64,000 bases of DNA from Haematococcus lacustris (taxonomy: Eukaryota > Chlorophyta > Chlorophyceae > Chlamydomonadales > Haematococcaceae): positions 5,271,605 to 5,335,604 of the forward strand of contig JASKMD010000013.1 of the NCBI GenBank assembly GCA_030144725.1, given 5' to 3'. Within the stretch, counting starts at the first letter, position 1. Each line of letters opens with the position of its first letter. The notes under the pieces were generated by a model that worked only from the letters and a program-made list of their open reading frames with translations, did no database searches and was not told the DNA's origin. The position numbers and the translations under genes were made by a program. Positions 36,588 through 46,348 of the stretch are shown here, one piece after another.

Positions 36588-37436
36588 ATGCAAGTAACCA
36601 CATCCACATCATTGTCCTTCCTGGCTGACCTAACTTGTGGAGTGTTCCCGTGGCTGCTTGCTGACCCAGCAGATGCTGCCATGAAGGCAAAGGCGCGCCA
36701 TGCGGTGCAGTGGAGCGCCAAGCAGGGCTCTGTCAACACAACTCTGTTCACCATGGAAGCCTCACCAGCCACGACCTTGATCTGGCCGTCTGATCAACCA
36801 GCTCCTGTCAGCCTAGCACCCGCCTTCCCCTCCACAGGCCCATCCGCCATGTCCCTTCAGGCCACCGCCTGCAGCAACACACACCCACAGGGGCTGCTGG
36901 TGTTGGGCCAGGACCACTTACTTGAGCAGCAGCCAGCAGCCCTACAGCCGCCCCTGTCACCCCTGCGCCCCCAGGACTGCACCAGCCAGGAACAGCCTGC
37001 CAGCCGTGCCCGCCAGCACAGTGGCGACGGCAGCCAGGCCAGCAAGCAGCAGCAAGGCACGCTGCCCAGCCCCGCACTGCCACGCCTCACCGTCCCCTGG
37101 AGCACCCACCTGGCGGCAGTCACAGCACTGGGCTTCCTGCGCCGCCTGTCATGCGCCCTGGCCGCCCTGCACCGCACCATCAGTGTCGGCGGGCAGGGCG
37201 TCAGGGGCCACGAGCTTGCTGGCCTTGGCCTGGGCGCCCCTGGCAGCTTCAGCGCCTCCACTGGCACTGGGCTGTGCTGGGTCGTGCTGCTGGTCTATGC
37301 GCTCTGGCTGCTGCGCCTGCTGCCACGCAACAGGCTTGTGGGCGGGGCCGTGCAGGCCAGCTGCTGGGTGGTGGTGGGCTTCTTGGGCCACAGCGTGATG
37401 CTGGTGCAGCACGAGCTGCAGGGCAGGCGAGCCTGA
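36588..37436 (+). CDS. Hypothetical protein with two C-terminal hydrophobic segments
   Basis: A continuous 282-codon frame from ATG at 36588 to TGA at 37434-37436. The first part is Pro/Gln/Ser-rich and low complexity; the last 70 residues contain two hydrophobic stretches (GLCWVVLLVYALWLLRLLP and ASCWVVVGFLGHSVMLV) separated by RNRLVGGAVQ, as in a hairpin membrane anchor. No family recognised. GC-rich sequence gives long frames by chance and this gene lacks the intron density of its neighbours, so it may be one exon of a longer gene or not coding. Confidence 0.35.
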   Translation: MQVTTSTSLSFLADLTCGVFPWLLADPADAAMKAKARHAVQWSAKQGSVNTTLFTMEASPATTLIWPSDQPAPVSLAPAFPSTGPSAMSLQATACSNTHPQGLLVLGQDHLLEQQPAALQPPLSPLRPQDCTSQEQPASRARQHSGDGSQASKQQQGTLPSPALPRLTVPWSTHLAAVTALGFLRRLSCALAALHRTISVGGQGVRGHELAGLGLGAPGSFSASTGTGLCWVVLLVYALWLLRLLPRNRLVGGAVQASCWVVVGFLGHSVMLVQHELQGRRA

Positions 37437-38944
37437 AGGCTGCGCACTGGCCTTTGGTGTTTGATCTGTAGGTGCACTGGGCCACGGTGTTGTGGCCCAA
37501 TCCTAAAACAGCAGCCAGGTCCCAAACCTTCAGCACGGCAGCCTGTCTGCTGATGCCGCTTTGGTTGGGTGTCGGCTGCGGTGGCCAGCTGTTCCTTGAT
37601 GTCGCCATCCTGAGCAGTCTGGGTCAACTTGTCCTGCTCGTCATGATGACACATGACCGCTTCTCGCTGCCCTGCCTCACGCTCGATTTGACATGGTCAG
37701 TGCAAAGCCTTGGCAGGAGCGCACTTGACCTGCAGTGCGATGTCTTGGCAGTGCATCTGGCCTGAAGCAGGGGAGGTCGGACGCAGTGCTGTCTGGAGCA
37801 CCCCGGACCTCTAGCTGGCATGCAGCCCCGGTGTGCAACTTCTGTCTGGGCAAGGTCAGGTCAAGTCATGGTCAGGTCTGGGCAGGGTCTCTGGGCAAGT
37901 TCTCGCTGAAGCAGGGTGCAGAGAGAGCTTGTGTGCTGAAAGAGCAGGGGCCCAGCTGGCATGAGGATGTCATCCATCATCATCGTCATCACATGGCATG
38001 TGCCTGTCAGCATTGCTGTTGGCGTGGGGATTTCATCGTTGCTGAGATGCTGTGTCGGAGCCTGGTGTAGGGTTGGGTGCAAGGGAAGGCAGGGAGGGGG
38101 GCCAGCAGGCGCGAGGAGGGTGTGGTATGGTAGGTCAGGCAGGGGAGAAATGCGGGGTGCATGCCTCCAGGCACGCTCTCTACAGAGCAGTAGCTGAACT
38201 TCAGGCACCCGCGAGCAACGTAATAGAATGTGTGTGAAGCCACATCAGGGGGAGAGCGAGAGCAGCAGACCATGGGTTCATGGATGTCTTGGGGCATGTC
38301 AGCCGCAAGCACACCATAACCTGGCTTATATACTATAAGTGTCATGTGTCGCAATGCACTGCTGGGTCAGTTCAAGCACAGAGGCGGTGCTTGCCAGCTC
38401 GCAGGGGCCACTGCTGGGAACGCATGATGCATGCAGGCTTTGAGCACAACCACAGTGCTCAAGTTTTGAAACAAGCCTGGTACCTTGGTTAGTGACCCCT
38501 TCTCCCTTGGCATTATGCTGTTTGGTATTTGCGTTCCTGTGACGTGCATCTGGACAACAGGCGTGCCCTTGCAAGAGGCCTGACACCTTGCTGAGCGGCG
38601 GCAGAGGGTTATGGTGACGATGGTTTGATCCGCTGCAGCCATCAGCTATTGAGTGTGCTTGGCTGTGGTGATGTGCGGCACATAGGTGGGCTGTAAGGCG
38701 TGGGACCATGACTGAAGGCTGTAGGGCGTGGGGCCATGACTGGAAACCCTAAGCCGGACCCTCAAACCCTAATGGTTTCCTAGCTGAGCCACACAGGTCC
38801 GTGTCGGGCAAGAAGCTCAAGAAGGCCTTCACCCAGGCATGCACTTCCAAACGAGGGCAGTTCCCGGGTGCAACTAGCCTGCATCCTCTGCCTGCCCCCA
38901 CTGCATCCCTTGCGCTCTGCACTGTTCTTGACGTACTGCTAGAA
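37437..38944. other. Intergenic, no supported gene
   Basis: About 1.5 kb up to the right end of Fanzor copy F3. A CATCAT run lies at 37969-37992. Short frames on both strands lack recognisable domains. Confidence 0.45.
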
Positions 38945-39181
38945 CAGCCCTCTTGTCCCTCACTAGGGCCTCCATTTGAGCCCACTAGCAGCCACTAGCA
39001 GCCACTAACTAGATCCGACTCAAACAGTGTTATTGGGCTGTGTGGAGTAAACCCAGTGCACATGGCACATGAGCCGCCTACCACCTACAATATTGCCTGA
39101 CCCGAGGGCTATGATGTAGAGTTGGCATGACAAAACATGCACTAATTGTAAGCTGATGACAGCTCAACAAAGGGGGCACAC
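38945..39181 (-). ncRNA. Conserved 3' tail of Fanzor copy F3, candidate guide-RNA region
   Basis: Non-coding sequence after the ancestral stop of F3 that matches the tails of F1 and F2 over its full length and stops matching at 38945, where the flanks become unrelated. It contains short inverted and tandem words (GCCACTAGCAGCCACTAGCA) able to fold. Position fits the omega/fRNA of TnpB/Fanzor systems; expression is unknown. Confidence 0.4.
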
Positions 39182-41137
39182 ATTACTGTACCTCAGCAGG
39201 TTGCTGCTGCTGCTCCTGGGCCTTGGGGGGCTTGTCTCACAGCCGCTTGTAGCCCAGGCCAGGGTACTCCTTGCCCTTGGCTGGCAGAGCTCCCTGGTCT
39301 GGCCAGCAGCACAGCTTCAGCGGCCGCCACCTGCTCTCCCCAATGCGCTGCATGTTCAATGCTGCATTGCAGTCCCTGTCCAGCCACCTGCCTGGCTGTG
39401 GCGCTGGCTTGGCTTTGGCAGCCTTGCCCTTGCCCTTGCCCTTGGTAGGCTCAGCTGCCGGCTTGCTGCGCTTGGCTGGAGGGGGAGTGCTGGGCCCTGG
39501 CTCTGAGGCTGCTGGCTGTGTGGCTGCCTGGCTGCTGCGTGGGGCCTGTGGGGGCTTGCGGGGGGCCACTACAGGGCACCACATCAGGCCCCGCACTGGC
39601 TGGCCACGCTCCTGGCTCCAGGCTGGGCGCAGCAGGCGGAGGTCCACCTGCCCTGCTGGGGGCTTCCAGCCTGCAGGCCTTGTGGCACTGAGTTTGTCCA
39701 GCTCCACCTCACAGGGCTGCTGGCCATTCACTGCTGAGCTGACCCGGCTGGTGAGGTGCTCATCCACAAGCACCACCCTGCCTCGCCCCTGGCCTGAGCC
39801 CCTGGGCCTGCACACCACCTTGCAGCAGGCGCGCAACACCGCATCAGCACCCCACCCACCCCCAGTGCCAATGGTAGCTGCACCAAAGAACACTGCTTGG
39901 CATGCCCATGGCGCTTCATGGACACCTCCGCCATGTCCTCTTCTAACTGCAGCCATGCACACAAGGCACACACATGGTGGCTGACATGGTGACACCTGGT
40001 TAGGCATGGCACAGTCAAGTACTCTTTCGTTTCGTGCCCGACCACCACCTCTCAGTTCCTTACCCTCCCTCCCACCTACCCACCCACCCACCCTCACCTT
40101 GTTAAAGAACTGCTCCAGCGCCCGGTCCTGGGCTCCGTCCAGCCTCAGCCGCTGCCGTGCCCACTTGAGGTCCAGGTACACCTCCCACACCGCATCCCAG
40201 GTGGCCAGGGTGACGGTGATGTGCTTCAGGTTGGCCTCCAGGGAGTTGCCGGCTGAGCTTGCTGCTGCCAGGTGCTGGAGGTAGGGCTTGATCGGTGCTA
40301 GCCACCGCTCAGTGTCACGGCGGGCATTGTTCAGGCCGCTGGCACTGGCCCCTGGCCCTTGGTCAGCTTCCACCGGCGCAGCTGGTCTGCCATGAGCTGG
40401 CCTGTTGCTGGATCCCACACCCCAGAGGCTGCGCTGACTGCCTGGGTGACGCCGGGGTCGATGCCCACCCCAATCTGTGTGTCTGGGTCAAACACAAACT
40501 CACGCATCTCAGCTATGCCCCTGCCTATGTGGGGGAGTCCCACTGCATGAGCCGCTGTTGCTGCTGCACTTGAGCGGCTGCTGCTGCTGATGCTGCTGCT
40601 GCTGGCAGCTGGAGGTGGGGCTGTTAGAGGGGGAAGGGGGCGCGTGTAGTGCACGCACACGCTGACACCATCTGTGTCCACCAACCTCTCAAAAGCAAAC
40701 CCCTTGTTGCGAAGCTTGTTGGTGTTGAACCACCTGGCCCAGTGATGGCTCAGTGCTGGCTCTGAGGTGAATGCTGCCCGGGTTTCCTTGGTCAGGCCAA
40801 GCTGCCTGCACACCCCATGCAGCACCCTGCTGTCCACCTTGATGAAATGCACCTCCACCCTGGCCATGGGGGTGAGGGTGGAGGGGGGTGGGCAGGTCAG
40901 GGTCCGGGGACCAACCCCACGCCTCTTGCCGCGCTTTGGTTGCCCTGGCACAGGGGGGGTGTGGGGCTGCTGCCACCGCTCCAGCCACCGGCACATATGC
41001 ACTGCATGTCGCATCCGGCAGGGCAGGGGCGGGGTGTCCTGCAGGGAGCCTTGCTTCTTCATGCCCAGTAGGCGACGGTGTTTGTTGGCCTCCTCTATCA
41101 GGTCCGCCAGCACTGCGCCCTCGGGGACCTTAATAAC
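39182..41137 (-). pseudogene. Fanzor-like RNA-guided nuclease gene, copy F3 (most complete)
   Basis: Minus strand: exon 41137-40098, intron 40097-39947 (GTGAGGG to CTGCAG), last exon 39946-39237. Blocks in order: VIKVPEGAVLADLIEEANKH (first visible exon, preceded by a CTGCAG acceptor), ARWFNTNKLRNKGFAFERLV, FVFDPDTQIGVGIDPGVTQA (RuvC-I, Asp in GIDPG), WLAPIKPYLQHLAAASSAG, TLATWDAVWEVYLDLKWARQ, VFFGAATIGTGGGWGADAV, VVLVDEHLTSRVSSAVNG (Glu before the TS motif, the relocated RuvC-II Glu position of Fanzors), RGLMWCPVV and GRWLDRDCNAALNM (RuvC-III Asp). TnpB/Fanzor proteins cut DNA guided by an RNA from the element's 3' end. Damage: a one-base deletion near 40340 after KLTKGQ, a four-base deletion near 39890 (AKQ|VFF), and CGA changed to TGA at 39237-39239. 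Zinc-ribbon cysteines are largely lost. First exon(s) not found. Confidence 0.85.
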
Positions 41138-42295
41138 CTGCAGCCAAGCACAATTAACATTTTGATGGACCACTTTGACAGGCGGGGACACAAACAGTTC
41201 GGGGACACAAACAGTGCGGGGACACATAAGGCGTGGCCGTCACCTGACGTCTGCGTGTGGTCCAGCCATCCCGTCGCTCCTGTCGTTGCTTGCCTTGGGC
41301 GGAACGAGACGCTGCGATGGGACCGACAGGAGCGACGGGTTATCACAGAGCGCGTAACTCACGGATCTCAAAGTCGGCGGGGACACGCACCTTTCTATTT
41401 CTTTCCCGGGTCCTTCTTGTGCTTCTTCTTAGCCATCACGCGATGCGCAGTGCGACGGGCAGTGGCCTCTGCAAGCAACTTGGGTTTTCCGTGACAACAT
41501 ACGGTTGTGTGACGCTTTAGCAGCGGCCAAGGCTAAGCAGGCAACTGAGCCCACCCCTGCGTTCCCCTCCACAGCTGCTAGAACAGTTTCAGCTGCAGGT
41601 GAGGGTGTCGACACGGATGACGGGCACCCCGGGCCTGGCTTACCTCGAGCACACCAACGAGAGCGGAGAGGAGCGGCATGTAAGAAGGAGACCCTGGAGT
41701 TCAATGTGATTAGGGTTTGCGGCAGGGTTAGGGGCCGTACTCAAGCTGTTCCTGGACGAGGTGCTGCTGGGCTCCCTCATTAAAAGAAGATGATGGTGGA
41801 GCAGTTGTAGCTAAGCAATGACATCACTCCCAATTGCGGGTCGTACTACGACTCGTAGCCTGCATGTGCGGCTTGCGTCTGCTGCTCCGACTCGTGATGG
41901 GCTAACTCACCAGCTAGGGCTGAAAGCTCGCCAGTACAGCCCCAGTACAGCCATGATGACCATGCAGCCTCAGTGCAGCCTCTCCTGGCTACCCCCCCCA
42001 TTGAACCACCACGTAAGGGACATTTGACTTTGCGGCGTGCCTGGTGAGAGTTGAGTTGTCATTTTATCGCGGAACGTCTTATCTTTGCGTTGCGCTTGCG
42101 CCTGCGCGCCCGAGCTGCTGGCACCCACGGTGACCGGCAGTCTGCCAGGCACGCGAACGGTTCCGCTGTGCGCAATGGGCCTTTCAAGTGCTGCCTAACA
42201 ACACCCACAACGCGGGATGCAGAGTTCTCCGCTGCGGTACACTGCGGTACACTTTACGCATGGAGCCCAGTTTTCTCAACGTCATCTTACACAGC
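41138..42295. other. Region upstream of Fanzor copy F3
   Basis: Should contain the 5' end of F3, but no matching N-terminal exon was found. A GGGGACACAAACAGT repeat lies at 41187-41226. A plus-strand frame 41505-41783 (TEPTPAFPSTAARTV, then FLDEVLLGSLIK in another frame) has coding-like words but is broken. Confidence 0.4.
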
Positions 42296-42990
42296 TCAGT
42301 CGCACTCTGCCTGCTCATTTAAATGCTGCAGCACCATGTATCGTAGGTCAGCACGCAATGTGTTGGCTGGCACACACAACCCCACTGCCTTGCAATACTC
42401 GTTTAACATCTTCACGCTCAGCTTCTTGCCCAAGGTGCACAGCTGCATCACGCTGTCTGGTGCAAATGAGCACAGAAGGGTGAGGCACTCATCGTCCCAA
42501 TGCTTGTCATCCCTCTTCTGATCGAACATGGGCATGGCTACAAAGGGCTTTGTGATGGAGGGCCTCATACACAAACCCCTTGGTGCGGGGGTCATGCATT
42601 GGGCACATGCACATGCAGTCTGTGACCACTCAACCTGGATACCTGCAGCAGGGAAGAAGCAGCTGTGCATGCTCATAGAGCCGGGGATGGATGATGCAAA
42701 GGCATGTGCATCCCGTTGTGGAGCACTGCAAAGCCCTACCTCCTGTGTGCTCAGTTCCAAGCACCACCGATGTCCCACACTTGCTCGTGCACGGTGAGCC
42801 TTGCTGGGGTCAGCAGCAGTAGCTGCCTTGTGATATGCATTGCAATGCTGCACAAACCCCAATGCATTGCACTTCCCAACACGATCAGCCAGGATCTCAC
42901 CCCTCAACCACTGCTTCACCACCCCTCCCTCTGAATCATGCCTGCCCTTGAAGTGTGCTGTAGCCCCATAGCTCCACCACACTGGCACGC
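42296..42990 (-). pseudogene. SAP-like / transposase-like gene remnant
   Basis: A minus-strand open frame ending at 42296. The N-terminal half has HFKGRHDSEGGVVKQWL followed by an A-x-x-F-x-x-x-C-N pattern, like the H-x-G-x-x-D-x-x-G-x-x-K block seen in proteins of eukaryotic DNA transposons. The C-terminus KKLSVKMLNEYCKAVGLCV and LRADLRYMVLQHLNEQ has the spacing of a SAP (DNA-binding helix-loop-helix) domain. The open frame continues upstream to 43189, but that part is antisense to a Fanzor fragment and is not counted. No partner exons found; both similarities are from memory of motif shapes. Confidence 0.5.
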
Positions 42991-43044
42991 TGAACCTCTG
43001 TGCCATACCCACACGCACGCTGAACCTCTGTGCCATACACAGGA

Positions 43045-43160
43045 CTGGTGGCTGATGCCAAACCATACAAGGGGAAGGTGTACCCTTGACTGGGCTGCAG
43101 GCGGCTGTCAAACCAAGGACCAAAGGCCCAGCAGCAGCAGCAGCAGCAGCAGCCTGCTGT
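43045..43160 (+). pseudogene. Fanzor C-terminal scrap, copy F4
   Basis: Plus-strand translation gives KGKVYP-stop-LGCRRL, then a broken KPPKAQQQQ-like Gln run and PAVGY, which lines up with KGKEYPGLGYKRLRDKPPKA and the Gln run at the ends of F1-F3. The following 60 bp (GTGTCATC, CATGCTTGTTATGCCAA) weakly resemble the conserved tail. Heavily decayed. Confidence 0.65.
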
Positions 43161-43790
43161 GGGCTACAGTATGCCTCAAGCTGTGTCATCTTTCACTACT
43201 GCATGCTTGTTATGCCAAAGTGGCTAGTCGCCCCTTAGAAGGTCGGGCAGTAGTGCAGGGGTTAGCTCCTTCAGGCTCAGGGACGCTCTTAAGGACAAGT
43301 GGAGTCTACAGCTGTAAGGCATGCGACATCAGGTATGGCATGGCATGGCATTCAGCAGGTATGCAAGCATGTCTCTTAGATTCTGCGTCAGGGACCCAAT
43401 TGCCGTGACACCACATGTGCAGCAATCCACATGCATGACATTCGCTACATTTCGGTCTATCATGGCTCTTTGTTTTGAACACGGGCTCCGTGGTCGTGAA
43501 CCCACACAGTTAAAGTGCAATGGCAGGATGCCATCGGGCGGCATCATACGTTTGGGCCCTGAGTGTATCGAACAGCTGAAACATCTAGTCAACAGTGTCC
43601 TTGAGTGTGAAAACGCTGTACTTCACAAAACGGGTTGCATTGGCAGCTGGGTACACAATTTGGTTCTTATCACCGCACGAGTGTGGATTACACCCTTTCT
43701 GCGCACATCGCCAACTCCGACTTTCATCGCAAAGTGATCTGCTCATCTGTCAGCGTTTGACTTTTCTGACAGCTTCTTCCCACTGCCAGC

Positions 43791-44712
<922 letters not shown>

Positions 44713-46348
44713 TCCCTTAGGGTCAGGCTGGGTGGCCAGCTGCTAGCAGTGGCAGGGGAGACGACGGCCCAGCTGGGCACAATGTTGAGGTGTGGCATGG
44801 GGCGGGCTGGGTGCAGCCCTGCTTGTGGCCTGTGTCCTTGGCCTCCAGCTAGACATCTGACTACACTGCCAGTCATTCTGCTCACGAGGCCAAGCTGTCA
44901 TGGCCTAGGCACACACCCATGTGTTGCTGCCAGGTGGAGACCCATGTCTTGCTGCGGGCTGGTGACGCTAGTGCTGGATGGCCTGGGGACCTGGGCTTTT
45001 GTTTGGGTTCTTCAGCGTGGTGTTGATGGTCAGTGCGTAGCCAAGGCATCCATGGTGTCCGGCAATGCACATGTCAGGCGGTGCATGTGGCAGGGTGGCT
45101 GGGCGAGCCTGGATGCTGACACGTTGCCCTGAGGTTGTCCATGTCATTACTCAACTCTGTGCCTGTATTCACTTGGTAATGTATGTCCAAATAGCCTGCT
45201 CTTGACTTGGTTGCGGGAAGGCCTGCTTGTGACAGCACTTGAAGCAACTAACACTCTGACAATGTAGGGTTGGGGTGGCTTGGGGGCTGGCATGTTAATG
45301 AAGGGGTGGGGTGGACGGCAAACACACGGTAGGCTTGCTGCCTGGTAGACAGGAAGGCTTAGCATGCAAGCATCCACATGCCCTTTAGCCATGCCCCACC
45401 CTATCATCACCCCAAGAGTGTTCTCGTGACTATGTGAGGTGTGAGGGCGGTGTGGCAGCATAAGGTGTGGGTTGAGGGCCTTTAAAGAAGAGGGCTTCCT
45501 TTGGCCAGAACCTATGTGCAAGGAAGGGGTTGCGGATTTGTTGAAGACAGCCTTGGTGGACACAGCTGAGCATGTGGCATGTCTGTACATTGAGAACTGG
45601 AGATTTACGTCCTTGCTTCTGGGTCTACGTCACAGTGTTGCTGTTTGTCATAGCTGCCAATCTCATGAGAAGAAGAAGCTGAAGCCGTAAACCTGCTTAG
45701 CCAAGCACACTCTCTCGTACACGGCGTTATCGAGCTCAGCTTGATGATGTTCGTGGCTGGCTATCATGACCAGAAGCCGTCACGCAGGCAGCTCGCTCTT
45801 TGGGTTCCTTTGAGGTACCCCCTTTGGTCAGTAACTTGTGATATTATGAAGGGGCGTCCCGGGCTGTATCATGTTGTATGATATATACAATGTATCATGA
45901 TAATATCGTCATATTTCATTATATGCCCTGTTTCTGCAACGCAAGACGTCTGCAAGGACCCTATGTCCCTCGCGCACTGGTCGTAACCGTGTGCGTTGAA
46001 GTTCGGGTGGCAATTAGGCGGCAGTAATATTCATGCAGTCCTAGAAAAGCCATTTCATCTTCAGAAGTCGAGTTCAGAGTGGGCTTTACCCTACATTCTG
46101 TTGTCCTGCATCGCTGCTCCGAAAGTCCAATCACTCACGCGCGGTCACACAGGTGGTCTACAACGCGAAGGTTCACTTCATGCATAGTACACATACCTGA
46201 AAGAAGTGAGCAGGTTAGCCGCCGCAAGTTGCACACGCATGACTAGTCAATGCACACAATGATATGATGGCAGCCGCCATGCCACCGAACCTAAACTATA
46301 CAAGCTAGGGCTATGTCACAGCCGTGGCCCATGCCTCTGATGGCACCC
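44713..46348. other. Intergenic, convergent gene ends
   Basis: Between the stops of APS kinase (+) and the complex I subunit (-). Contains an AT-rich patch with ATGTATGATATATACAATG near 45874-45930. No gene supported. Confidence 0.5.

Noticed and set aside
37249..37654. Minus-strand frames with a helix-turn-helix-like segment (AAVLGLGHNTVAQ)
   Set aside because: Neither flank shows splice sites or a domain; chance frames are common at this base composition.
41505..41783. Plus-strand frame as a possible Fanzor N-terminus (NVIRV, FLDEVLLGSLIK)
   Set aside because: Only weak resemblance to the first exon of F3; the frame breaks in the middle and no splice links it to a Fanzor copy on that strand.
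43000..43189. N-terminal part of the minus-strand frame that ends at 42296
   Set aside because: It is antisense to the Fanzor C-terminal scrap F4 (the Ala run is the Gln tract read backwards), so it is not part of a real protein.
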